Positions 7,776 to 16,252 of a stretch of 64,000 bases of DNA are shown one piece after another; positions within the stretch are counted from its first letter, which is position 1, and each line of letters opens with the position of its first letter. This DNA is from Myxococcota bacterium (GTDB taxonomy: Bacteria > Myxococcota_A > Polyangia > HGW-17): contig JAHJMN010000014.1 in assembly GCA_018821305.1 (NCBI GenBank), positions 1 through 64,000 on the forward strand, given 5' to 3'. The position numbers and the translations under genes were made by a program. The notes under the pieces were generated by a model. It worked only from the letters and a program-made list of their open reading frames with translations, was not told the origin of the DNA and did not search any database.

Positions 7776-8807
7776 TTACTTATGAAAAGTTGAATGATTT
7801 TCTTTTGAAATCAGATTGCGATCTTCACAACAGCCAAATTCCAGTTGGAGAGTTACATGAGAAATACCGAATTCTTTTAAAATGGATTCAATTTGTTTTC
7901 TGATATCTGCAGTTTCAGATATCAGGCAATCAGACTTAAGATCTACATGTGACTCGAAAAAGACATCAATTTCATTGAGCTGCCATATATGAACATGGTG
8001 AATCCCATCTATATGAGGGAGTTCCATAATTTTATTTTCAATTTCCAGAATATTTAAACCATCCGGAACTTTGTGCATCAAAATACCAGAGGCTTCTACA
8101 ACTATGGATATTGCTGATTTTATTATAAAAAGAGCGATTAGAATGGTCAAAACCGCATCAATCCAATAAATTCGGAAAAAATGCATAATTATTCCACCTA
8201 CAACAACGGCCAAAGAAGAAAGAGCATCCCCGAGGAGGTGGATATAAGCACTTTTGACGTTGAGATTGTGCTTGGAGTCTTTATGTAAAATAAGTACAGA
8301 AATAGTATTTGCGCAAAGACCAACCAAAGCAACAGTTATGACAATAAATCCATTTATTTGAACAGGTTTAAGGATTCTTTCAATTCCCTCTTTAATGAGA
8401 AAAACCGAAACAGTTACTAAAAAAAGGGCATTGATTAAAGCAGCAAGTATTTCAATTCTACGATAACCAAAAGTTCTTTCCAGGGTGTTTTCTTTTCTGG
8501 AAATCTTTGAGGCCGTATAACTTATTATGAGAGCGATGGCATCAGTAAAATTATGTAAAGCGTCACTCAGGAGCGCGAGGGATCCACTTAAGACTCCGCC
8601 AATTATTTCTCCTGTTGTTATTAAAAAATTGAGACTTACAGCTATAAGTAATCGGGAAGTAGAAAGCTTGCCTGTATCAGGGTGATAATGGTTGTGTTTG
8701 TGATGGTTGTGTTTGTGGCTGTCGTGACCATTATCTTTATCGTTATTAATTTCATGATGATTTTTTATATTTTCTGTGCCCATGCTAAAAACATCCCGAC
8801 TGATCAT
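7776..8807 (-). CDS. Cation diffusion facilitator (CzcD-like zinc/metal exporter)
   Basis: This encodes a 343-residue inner-membrane protein. A His-rich cytoplasmic N-terminus (about 18-43, HDSHKHNHHKHNHYH) precedes six membrane segments. Metal-site motifs are SDALHNFTD in the second segment and HLLGD in the fifth. A cytoplasmic C-terminal domain (about 245-330) follows. The family exports Zn(II), Cd(II) or Co(II) in exchange for protons. A second possible start lies eight codons in (MGTEN). No metal regulator gene is adjacent. Confidence 0.92.
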   Translation of the reverse strand: MISRDVFSMGTENIKNHHEINNDKDNGHDSHKHNHHKHNHYHPDTGKLSTSRLLIAVSLNFLITTGEIIGGVLSGSLALLSDALHNFTDAIALIISYTASKISRKENTLERTFGYRRIEILAALINALFLVTVSVFLIKEGIERILKPVQINGFIVITVALVGLCANTISVLILHKDSKHNLNVKSAYIHLLGDALSSLAVVVGGIIMHFFRIYWIDAVLTILIALFIIKSAISIVVEASGILMHKVPDGLNILEIENKIMELPHIDGIHHVHIWQLNEIDVFFESHVDLKSDCLISETADIRKQIESILKEFGISHVTLQLEFGCCEDRNLISKENHSTFHK

Positions 8808-8944
8808 TACTCTTTGTTATTAAGTCTTGCAATTAAATCCGTAATCATAGATACACAAGTTACGTTCCGGGAGAACTTGTTCACCGTGGTTCCTGAGTCG
8901 AAAATGAGATCGAAAAAAAGGAATCAGCGTAACTGGAGAATGTT

Positions 8945-9388
8945 ATGAATCTTAAGAAAGTTCTGAACAAAAAAACTATAGTGGTAGATCTTAAAAGCAA
9001 TGATAAAAACACTGTTATTGAAGAACTTCTTGATACAATAGTAAATACCGGCGATGTCTCTTCGCGGGAAGCAGCTCTTAGAGCTCTTTTTGAAAGAGAA
9101 GAGAAAATGTCAACCGGTATGGAGCTCGGGATTGCAATACCTCATGCCAGAACTGATGCAGTGAAAGAACTTCATACAGCCGTCGGAATTCATAGAACGG
9201 GAGTTGATTTTGGCGCCCTTGATGGTAAGCCCTCAAATATCTTTATAATGACACTTTCCCCTACGGGTAAATCTGGTCCCCATATAGAATTTATAGCCGC
9301 TATCAGCACTATTCTTTCTAAGGAAGAAAAACGTCTTGCGCTTATAACCGCCCAATCTTCGGAAGATGTCTTTAAAATACTTACCTGA
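8945..9388 (+). CDS. PTS EIIA (fructose/nitrogen type) domain protein
   Basis: This encodes 147 residues, a single PTS_EIIA type-2 domain. The phosphorylatable histidine is His67 in AIPHARTD, and the second conserved histidine lies in SGPHIEF. GGAG precedes the ATG. No EIIB or EIIC sugar permease is linked. The next gene, 20 bases on, is a CPA2 antiporter, so the protein probably acts as a PtsN-like regulator that adjusts ion transport to PTS phosphorylation state. The regulatory role is inferred from the pairing. Confidence 0.88.
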   Translation: MNLKKVLNKKTIVVDLKSNDKNTVIEELLDTIVNTGDVSSREAALRALFEREEKMSTGMELGIAIPHARTDAVKELHTAVGIHRTGVDFGALDGKPSNIFIMTLSPTGKSGPHIEFIAAISTILSKEEKRLALITAQSSEDVFKILT

Positions 9389-9408
9389 ACAATGAAAGGT
9401 GCAGAATT

Positions 9409-11028
9409 ATGACTCATTTAATGACCAGACTTGTTCTGCAACTGGCAATTATTGTGATTGCCGCAAAAATTATCGGACAGATCTTTGAGAAATATCTTAG
9501 ACAACCAAGAGTTTTAGGTGAACTTACAACGGGGATAATTATTGGTCCCTATATGCTCGGACAATTTGCATTGCCACTTTTAAATGGCCCGCTTTTTCCG
9601 ATTCCTGCAGGAAGTACGATTCCGGTAAGCCCTGAACTCTATGGATTTGCTGTAGTCGCATCAATTATTCTACTTTTTTTAGCAGGTCTTGAAACAGATC
9701 TTTCCACTTTTTTAAAATTTGCTGTGGCTGGAACTGCTGTTGGTGTGGGCGGAGTAATCCTCAGTTTTTTCCTTGGATCGGCACTAACCTGGTTGTTTGT
9801 TCCGGGCGTTCCCTCAATGTTTCATCCTACAGCACTCTTTATGGGCACGCTTGCTACTGCTACAAGTGTTGGAATTACTGCCCGAATTCTATCGGAGAAG
9901 AAAAAAATATCATCTCCCGAAGGCGTCACAATTTTAGCTGGTGCAGTTTTAGATGATGTTCTCGGCATTGTAATTCTTGCCGTTGTAGTTGGTCTGGTGA
10001 AAGTGAACAAAGCCGGAGGTAGTCTTGAGTGGATCAAAATAGTGATGATTGCTGGGAAAGCCTTCGGATTCTGGATAGTTTGCACTTTAGTTGGGGTTTT
10101 AATAGCTCCTAAAATTTCCAGATCTCTCAAATGGTTTAAAAAGCCAGAAACTATTGCTGGAGTCAGCCTTGGAATCGCCCTTATTCTCGCAGGATTAAGC
10201 GAAATGGCTGGGCTTGCCATGATTATAGGAGCCTATATTACGGGTCTTTCTCTGTCCCGTACTGACGTCGCATCTCTTATTGAGGAAAAGATTACAGGAA
10301 TTTATGATTTCTTTGTACCAATTTTCTTCTGTGTAATGGGTATGATGGTGAATTTCAGCGCCATGAAAGGTGTTGTGCTTTTCGGTTTTGTTTATACACT
10401 CGGAGCAATTATTGGGAAAATTGTTGGATGCGGTGGTCCCGCCCTACTGATGGGATTTAACCCTCGGGGTGCTTTTAGAGTCGGAGCAGGAATGCTTCCC
10501 CGCGGGGAAGTAACCCTTATCGTTGCGGGAGTTGGTTTATCATCAGGAGCCATTGGCCAGGATCTTTTTGGTGTTGCAATTATAACTTTGCTTGTTGCTT
10601 CCGTTATTGCACCACCGATACTGGTAAAGAGCTTCGATGGTGGACCTGGACTAAAAAAAGAGCTTGAAGAAAAAAGAGAAGAGTTATCAACATTTGAACT
10701 TGATCTTAAAAATGAAACCATGGCAGAATTTATGGCTTCAAGAATACAAAATGCGTTTGTTTCAGAAGACTTTTTTGTTCATAGATTACACAGTGCCCAT
10801 CCAGTGATATATCGAATTCGTAAAGAAGATATATTTATAACAATGACTATACATGGAGAGACGTTGGAATTTTCAACGGCTCCATCTAATGCACAACTTG
10901 TTCGTCTTATGGTTTTTGAAGAAATTCTGGTTATGAAAGATCTACTTGCTTCTCTTGACAAAATGCAGAATCCTGCGAGTATGGGGACCGAACTTCTAAC
11001 AGGATTCTTTTCAGGTATTAGACCTTAA
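9409..11028 (+). CDS. CPA2-family Na+/H+ (or K+/H+) antiporter
   Basis: This encodes a 539-residue protein with about 12 membrane segments over residues 1-410. Typical CPA2 sequences are LRQPRVLGELTTGIIIGP near the N-terminus, FLAGLETDL, a segment with AVLDDVLGIV (the Asp pair expected for ion binding) and PRGEVTLIVAG. The last 130 residues are cytoplasmic and do not look like a TrkA-N domain. AAGGTG precedes the start. It forms a two-gene unit with the EIIA-type protein. Confidence 0.9.
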   Translation: MTHLMTRLVLQLAIIVIAAKIIGQIFEKYLRQPRVLGELTTGIIIGPYMLGQFALPLLNGPLFPIPAGSTIPVSPELYGFAVVASIILLFLAGLETDLSTFLKFAVAGTAVGVGGVILSFFLGSALTWLFVPGVPSMFHPTALFMGTLATATSVGITARILSEKKKISSPEGVTILAGAVLDDVLGIVILAVVVGLVKVNKAGGSLEWIKIVMIAGKAFGFWIVCTLVGVLIAPKISRSLKWFKKPETIAGVSLGIALILAGLSEMAGLAMIIGAYITGLSLSRTDVASLIEEKITGIYDFFVPIFFCVMGMMVNFSAMKGVVLFGFVYTLGAIIGKIVGCGGPALLMGFNPRGAFRVGAGMLPRGEVTLIVAGVGLSSGAIGQDLFGVAIITLLVASVIAPPILVKSFDGGPGLKKELEEKREELSTFELDLKNETMAEFMASRIQNAFVSEDFFVHRLHSAHPVIYRIRKEDIFITMTIHGETLEFSTAPSNAQLVRLMVFEEILVMKDLLASLDKMQNPASMGTELLTGFFSGIRP

Positions 11029-11136
11029 GATATTCGATATCAACTCTTTGCGGTCACTATCCTGAAATAAAAAAAGACTAAAACTTGGAAAAACTGTATT
11101 TCAGTACAGTAACCAATTAAAATCGAAACGAGGAAA

Positions 11137-11466
11137 ATGATGATAGTAATCTCTACAGAAACAATTCCAGGCTGGAAAATAACAGAAGTAAAAGGACTGG
11201 TTCAGGGCAACACAGTTCGAGCAAAGCATATTGGTCGAGATATTGCCGCTGGATTTAAAAATATCGTTGGTGGCGAACTCAAAGGATATACCGAACTTTT
11301 AACGGAAGCCCGAAGAGAAGCTCTGGAACGTATGATGTCTCAGGCAAAAGAACTGGGAGGCAATGCGGTTGTCAATTTGCGATATGCAACCAGTATGATT
11401 ACCTCTGGCGCTGCAGAAATGATGGCTTATGGAACTGCTGTTGTGGCAGTTAAAGAACAGGAATAA
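11137..11466 (+). CDS. YbjQ/UPF0145 family protein
   Basis: This encodes 109 residues covering the whole YbjQ_1 domain: an initial strand with TTETIPG-like sequence, central GLVQGNTVRAKHIGRD, FKNIVGGELKGYTELL, an amphipathic helix and GGNAVVNLRY. The family forms beta-rich oligomeric rings; its biochemical role is not established. GAGGAAA precedes the start. It is followed within 6 bases by a second YbjQ protein with a membrane anchor. Confidence 0.87.
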   Translation: MMIVISTETIPGWKITEVKGLVQGNTVRAKHIGRDIAAGFKNIVGGELKGYTELLTEARREALERMMSQAKELGGNAVVNLRYATSMITSGAAEMMAYGTAVVAVKEQE

Positions 11467-11471
11467 CTACT

Positions 11472-11918
11472 ATGGAAGAACTGGAATTTTTTATTTCCAC
11501 CGGTAGCTTTCTGGTTCTTTTTATGATCGGATTTATTTTCGGTCGATTGAATGAAAAACGACATTTAGCAAGACTTGCAAAAGAACAGAAAGAATTGAAT
11601 GATATTTTATGCACCGATTTGAAAAGATATCCCGCGGACATTGATAGTTCGATAACGCCTGTTTTGGTTACAGGGCATGTTGTAATTGCAAATGATTATT
11701 TTAAAATGATCGCAGCCTCCTTAAGAAATATCTTTGGAGGTTCTGTTAAAAGTTACGAAGCTCTGATTCATAGAGCCAGATGGGAAGCATCTATACGAAT
11801 GCTTAAAGAAGCCAGAGAAAACGGTTTTGATGCCATTTGTAATATAAGATTTGAAACAGCAAATATTTCAAATGGTGTAGAAGTATTGGCCTGGGGCAGT
11901 GCCTTCAAACGAAAATAA
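11472..11918 (+). CDS. Membrane-anchored YbjQ-domain protein
   Basis: This encodes 148 residues. An N-terminal membrane segment (about 8-24) and a basic coiled stretch lead to a YbjQ domain (about 50-147) with VTGHVVIANDYFK, IFGGSVKSYEALI and NIRFETANIS. It is paralogous to the preceding gene but diverged. Since YbjQ proteins oligomerise, the anchored copy could tether rings of the soluble copy to the membrane; this is inference from the pairing. It is two bases from the following PrsW-like gene. Confidence 0.8.
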   Translation: MEELEFFISTGSFLVLFMIGFIFGRLNEKRHLARLAKEQKELNDILCTDLKRYPADIDSSITPVLVTGHVVIANDYFKMIAASLRNIFGGSVKSYEALIHRARWEASIRMLKEARENGFDAICNIRFETANISNGVEVLAWGSAFKRK

Positions 11919-11919
11919 C

Positions 11920-12666
11920 ATGAGTAAAGACAATAGTGTTTTTTCTGAACCTCACATGATGGAGGATTTTTCATCAAATCCTTCGGATATCAATTCTGAG
12001 CATATGGAAGATTCCCGGGATATTTATGAAAAATCAGAACAAAGTGTTTTTTCTGAAAACATTACAACATTTTCTACAGGGGAATCGGGTGACACTAGAC
12101 TGAATTACCATCACATTTATGAAGAAAGTATTCAAACGGTTACGTTATATAAAACTCTTCTGATAACTGTTCTTCTGGCTTTATCAGCAGGACCTCTGGC
12201 GGTTGCAGGGGTTTTTATGAGCTCTTTTGAGTACAGTTCATTTTTTCTTCTGAACGTTGTAATCATAGGGCCAGCAATGGAAGAAGCTTTGAAAACCGGA
12301 GCTCTTCTGATGACTGTGGAAAAAAGACCTTGGTTTTTTAAAAATGGATTACAAATTATTTTAATAGCAGCAGCGGGTGGTTTGCTTTTCGGAGTAATTG
12401 AAAACCTGTTGTATTTTAATTATTATATCAAGAATCCAACTTCGGAAATAATTCGTTTTCGCTGGATAGTCTGTACTTCTTTACATGTTGGTTGCAGTTT
12501 GATTTCGGGAATGGGTATCCGCCGTGTGTGGTTGTCTTCAATGAAAGATAAGACACAGCCCAGAACAACTATCTGGTTTCCATGGTTTATAACGGCATTT
12601 ATTGTTCATGCTATATACAATGGTTCTGTTACTCTGGCAGAACTTGGCAAGAATTACTTTTTTTAA
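11920..12666 (+). CDS. PrsW-family intramembrane metalloprotease
   Basis: The ATG at 11920 (MSKDN) lies two bases after the previous stop; an earlier in-frame GTG overlaps that gene. The 248-residue protein has an acidic, Ser-rich soluble N-terminus (about 1-75) and then membrane segments. These carry the PrsW signatures: PAMEEALKTG (Glu-Glu-x-x-Lys), FGVIENLLYF, SLHVGCSLISG and FIVHAIYNGS. The family cuts membrane proteins such as anti-sigma factors. No anti-sigma gene is adjacent; the neighbouring YbjQ proteins are candidate partners by position only. Confidence 0.83.
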   Translation: MSKDNSVFSEPHMMEDFSSNPSDINSEHMEDSRDIYEKSEQSVFSENITTFSTGESGDTRLNYHHIYEESIQTVTLYKTLLITVLLALSAGPLAVAGVFMSSFEYSSFFLLNVVIIGPAMEEALKTGALLMTVEKRPWFFKNGLQIILIAAAGGLLFGVIENLLYFNYYIKNPTSEIIRFRWIVCTSLHVGCSLISGMGIRRVWLSSMKDKTQPRTTIWFPWFITAFIVHAIYNGSVTLAELGKNYFF

Positions 12667-12681
12667 AGATTCTGGCTGTCT

Positions 12682-14505
12682 TCAGGGTATGAGAGTCGGA
12701 ACTGTTCTATTGTTATTATCACCAAGCCCCAATTGTCCTGAATAGTTTGATCCCCAGCAGTATATTTCTCTGTTTTTATAAATACATGCATGATTTTCCC
12801 CTCCGTCTATACTCATCGGGGATGTCACGGTATTTTGTAAAACAGGAGTGCTGTGGGTCAAATCATCTCCCACACCAAGTTGGTAGGTATCATTTCGACC
12901 AAAGCAATATACTGAACCATTTGTGACTGCACATGAGAAATAACATCCACAACCAGTCATTGAATATCCTCCGGCATTATTAACTTTCGCCGGCTGATCC
13001 CGCACTGTTGTGTCGCCAAGACCCAGTTGACTCCAATTGTTGTAACCCCAACAATACAAATCTCCTCCGGAAATTGCACAGGTATGATCCATGCCTGTAC
13101 AAACCGATTGCCAGTCAGTATTTACACCTACTTTGACCGGTGAATTTCTGTTAGTCGTATCATTCAGACCCAGTTCCCCCTGCTCATTTGATCCCCAGCA
13201 ATAGATCTCGCCAGTTATTATTATTCCACAAGTATGTCCAAATCCCGTCGAAACTTCGATCCAGTCATTGAAAGATCCAATTTTAACAGGATTATTTCTT
13301 GGAACTGTATCACCACATCCAAGTTGTCCAAACATATTTGCTCCCCAACAATATAGTTCACCATTGGTTTTAATTGCACAGGTGTGGGAGGATGATGCTT
13401 TCACAATTGACCAATCAGAATCGGTACCTACCATAACCGGAAGGGCTTGATCCTGAACATCTCCCGTTCCCAGTTGACCATAAAAGTTCTTTCCCCAGCA
13501 ATAAAGACTTCCTGCAGAAACTGCGCAGGTGTGGTTTGCCCCGGCGGAAACAGATGTGAAAGTATTCATTGAGGTTATTCTTACTGGTGTAATCCGGTCG
13601 GTGTAGTCACCAACTCCCAGTTGACCATCCTGATTTTCTCCCCAGCAGAAGAGTTCACCACTTTTTACAGCGCATGTATGATGGCCTCCAGCGGAAACAC
13701 CAGCCCATCCACGGATATCATGAATTTCCAGATTGAAAGATAAACTATCTTCCTCAATAGAATCGCTGCAGCGGATATCAACAGTGCAATTCCCTGGTGC
13801 AGCGGGTTCAAAAGAGTATATACCGGTTCCAGCAAGTTGAGAATGAATATAGCCGTTGCAGGTGTCAGCGACCCCAACAGTTAAAGTCAGGAGGTCACTG
13901 TCGATATCAAGGCAGGTAAAATGATAATCAAACATTTCAAAAACAGTAGCATCTGATACTGGTACGGAATTGAAATAAGGGGCATTATTTACACACTGTA
14001 TTGTAAGAATTTCTTCATCTCTGACTAGAGATTCTCGCGCCATTTCAACGCTTACCGTAACTGAACAGGTTTCAATCTCACCACAATTCCATTCAATAGT
14101 ATGTTCCGGTGTAAGAGATACCGGAAAACTGCAATTTGAATCTGAAATATTAATTACCATTATTTCATTTTCAACCCCAACGTATTGTGGTGAAAAACTT
14201 CCACCATAACGCCAGGAACTGGAAACACTTGTGGGCAGATTTGTAAAGTATGGCAAATCCTCAATAAGGGCACACCCACTGCCTGTATCGAAATACCCTG
14301 GATCACAATCACAAATGGGAATTTCATTTTCAAGAATACAAGTACCATGTTCGCCACAATTCAGATTGCTGCAGGTTATATTATTAGTATTATTAGTATT
14401 ATTAGAGTTGTTTGTGATGTTGTTATTATTGGCAATATGAGCCGAAGGGGAATCGTCACATGCGCCTGATATTAAAAAAACTGAAACTATAAATATATAT
14501 TTCAT
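12682..14505 (-). CDS. Lipoprotein with EGF-like module and seven RCC1 repeats
   Basis: The ATG at 14505 gives a 607-residue protein with lipobox SGAC at Cys16. A poly-Asn/Thr linker follows, then an EGF-like module (CNCGEHGTC-type spacing, about 45-80), cadherin/Ig-like sequence with paired cysteines, and seven RCC1-type blades (about 260-607). Each blade has a HTCA...YCWG cysteine pair and QLGxGD, predicting a disulfide-strapped seven-bladed propeller at the cell surface. Such proteins are frequent in Myxococcota and Bradymonadota and probably bind ligands. It converges on the prsW gene with a 15-base gap. Confidence 0.88.
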   Translation of the reverse strand: MKYIFIVSVFLISGACDDSPSAHIANNNNITNNSNNTNNTNNITCSNLNCGEHGTCILENEIPICDCDPGYFDTGSGCALIEDLPYFTNLPTSVSSSWRYGGSFSPQYVGVENEIMVINISDSNCSFPVSLTPEHTIEWNCGEIETCSVTVSVEMARESLVRDEEILTIQCVNNAPYFNSVPVSDATVFEMFDYHFTCLDIDSDLLTLTVGVADTCNGYIHSQLAGTGIYSFEPAAPGNCTVDIRCSDSIEEDSLSFNLEIHDIRGWAGVSAGGHHTCAVKSGELFCWGENQDGQLGVGDYTDRITPVRITSMNTFTSVSAGANHTCAVSAGSLYCWGKNFYGQLGTGDVQDQALPVMVGTDSDWSIVKASSSHTCAIKTNGELYCWGANMFGQLGCGDTVPRNNPVKIGSFNDWIEVSTGFGHTCGIIITGEIYCWGSNEQGELGLNDTTNRNSPVKVGVNTDWQSVCTGMDHTCAISGGDLYCWGYNNWSQLGLGDTTVRDQPAKVNNAGGYSMTGCGCYFSCAVTNGSVYCFGRNDTYQLGVGDDLTHSTPVLQNTVTSPMSIDGGENHACIYKNREIYCWGSNYSGQLGLGDNNNRTVPTLIP

Positions 14506-14816
14506 TATTACACACTTATCCTCTATATATTTATCGGCAATTTTAGTGTTTTTTTTAGTGTTTATCAGGGAATTCGAAAAAGCGTTGTTTTTGGAGATTT
14601 TTAAATCCAGCACAAATACTGCAAGATGCTGAAAATATAATTAGGGGCATTTCATGGTTTTGGCGAAAATACTCGTCGACTTTGACGATTTCCTTTGGAA
14701 AATACATCATAGAAGAGGATTTCCTAAAAAATTTTAGATAAAATTATATTTATAGCATTTTTGACATCCTGCAGAGATTGCTTAGAATCAAAGAGACTGT
14801 TTACTGCGAGGTTTTT
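14506..14816. other. Divergent intergenic region
   Basis: About 310 AT-rich bases without an open frame. A small hairpin at about 14682-14696 (TTTCC/GGAAA, 3-base loop) resembles the one near 2710. Promoters for both flanking genes presumably lie here; none is convincing. Confidence 0.5.
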
Positions 14817-15140
14817 ATGAGCGACAAAAAAATATTAGTTGATTTCAGTATGTATCCTCTGGATAAAGGACCAGGATTAAGCCAATATGTTGTAGAATCC
14901 ATGAAAATCATTGAAGAAAGTGGTCTTGAGTACTATCCGTCTCCGATGTCGACAGCAATTGAAGGCACTTGGGATGAATGCATTTCTTGTATCGAAAAAT
15001 GCTTTGAAACCATGACCAATGTAAGTGACAGGGTTGCAGTGAATATGCGTATTGATTACAGAAAAGGACGTAATAACGCTCTAAAAACCAAGTTGGATAG
15101 TATTGAAAGTAAACTGGGACATCCATTGGCAAATCGCTGA
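14817..15140 (+). CDS. MTH1187/UPF0045-family (thiamine-binding-like) protein
   Basis: The ATG at 14817, preceded by GCGAGG, gives 107 residues. The pattern VDFSMYPLDKGPGLSQYV, then YYPSPMSTAIEGTWDE and RVAVNMRIDYRKG, fits the small ferredoxin-like MTH1187/YkoF family, whose tetramers bind thiamine-related molecules. A longer frame from 14778 has no better start signal. No thiamine gene or TPP riboswitch is adjacent, so the ligand is uncertain. Confidence 0.82.
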   Translation: MSDKKILVDFSMYPLDKGPGLSQYVVESMKIIEESGLEYYPSPMSTAIEGTWDECISCIEKCFETMTNVSDRVAVNMRIDYRKGRNNALKTKLDSIESKLGHPLANR

Positions 15141-15186
15141 AACCAATGTCTGAATCACCGGAAACGGTATATCGAAAGGAAAACGA

Positions 15187-16245
15187 TTGAAAAAAATCGT
15201 TTTGACAATTGTTTTTTCCCTGGGAGCTTTCGCATCATTTATAATATTAAGTTCCCTTTTAGCTGCCGGAATAGGTGAGGGAAAACTGCATACTAGTCTT
15301 TCGATCATCCTCTTTTTAGTCCTTCCTTTTATTATTGCAGTTACACTTTCAAAAGAAAGACATCATCGTTTTTTTGTATCCATTGCCATGTGGGGTACTT
15401 TTGGGTGGATTATTTCTTTTGTTCTGTTTGCTGGGGCAAGGCATACTGTAAAACGCAATATTGGAAAACATGGCGGTTGGGTTGCTGCAATTACCGGTCT
15501 AAAATCAAGAACTTCCAGCGATCGAATAATAAAAAAAGTTCTTGAAAAGCTTCCTTCTGATGGAACATCCTCTTTTCGCTACAAAGGGGGATCGATCATC
15601 ACAGATGTAACCCTTGAAAATGGTAATAAAAAAATAAGAATTCCCATGATTCTGGATACGGGAGCAACAATAAGTACAATTTCCGAAGAAACGGCACAGC
15701 GGCTTGGCGTTAAGCTTATTTCATCGCCTATGGAGGTCCAAACCGCTGGTGGAAAGACATCCATGACCCTTGGGATTATCAAGAAAGTCTCTATTGGCGG
15801 ATTCAGTGTATCTCCTGTTGCCGTTGCTGTTTGCAAAAATTGTCATGATCGTGAAACAGGTGGATTAGTTGGTCTTAACTTTACCAGGCACTTTCATATA
15901 TCGATTGATACGGTGGCGGGGAAAATCAATCTTGAAAAAACAGACTCCTGGGTTGATCGGAAAGATGAAATAGAGCCTTTTATAGAAACAACACAGTTAA
16001 AGGGCGAACTAAAAAATGATTCTCTGGAAATTTCAGCTATTGTAACAAATCATGCGGATAGACGCCTGCGCAACCTTGTGTTTGAATGCAGTATTCTGGA
16101 TGAAAAAAAGCGTAGTGTAGAAAAAATTAAATATACGATTCCTGTGCTGGAAGCTGGTAAAGAAACAAAAGTAGTTATCCGATCCTCACCTGAATTTAAA
16201 GTAAGTTCACTAAAATGGGAACTCCAGCGAGCCTTCTGGAAGTAA
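15187..16245 (+). CDS. Membrane-anchored retropepsin-like aspartic protease
   Basis: TTG start after GAAAGGA; 352 residues. Three N-terminal membrane segments (about 1-28, 36-53, 62-84) are followed by a clan AA aspartic protease domain (about 130-245): catalytic Asp157 in ILDTGATIS, flap-like AGGKT, and the second psi-loop LVGLNF. A C-terminal beta domain (about 255-352) resembles FxLYD-type folds. Bacterial retropepsins act as dimers and have been described in a few proteobacteria. The soluble part follows an odd number of membrane segments, but which side it faces needs a topology test. The porin-like gene starts 7 bases after its stop. Confidence 0.8.
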   Translation: MKKIVLTIVFSLGAFASFIILSSLLAAGIGEGKLHTSLSIILFLVLPFIIAVTLSKERHHRFFVSIAMWGTFGWIISFVLFAGARHTVKRNIGKHGGWVAAITGLKSRTSSDRIIKKVLEKLPSDGTSSFRYKGGSIITDVTLENGNKKIRIPMILDTGATISTISEETAQRLGVKLISSPMEVQTAGGKTSMTLGIIKKVSIGGFSVSPVAVAVCKNCHDRETGGLVGLNFTRHFHISIDTVAGKINLEKTDSWVDRKDEIEPFIETTQLKGELKNDSLEISAIVTNHADRRLRNLVFECSILDEKKRSVEKIKYTIPVLEAGKETKVVIRSSPEFKVSSLKWELQRAFWK

Positions 16246-16252
16246 TTGATTC

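Noticed and set aside
14660-14816. TPP riboswitch ahead of the thiamine-binding-like gene
   Set aside because: I could not find the conserved TPP-riboswitch core sequences (CUGAGA and the ACCUGA-type element) in the leader.
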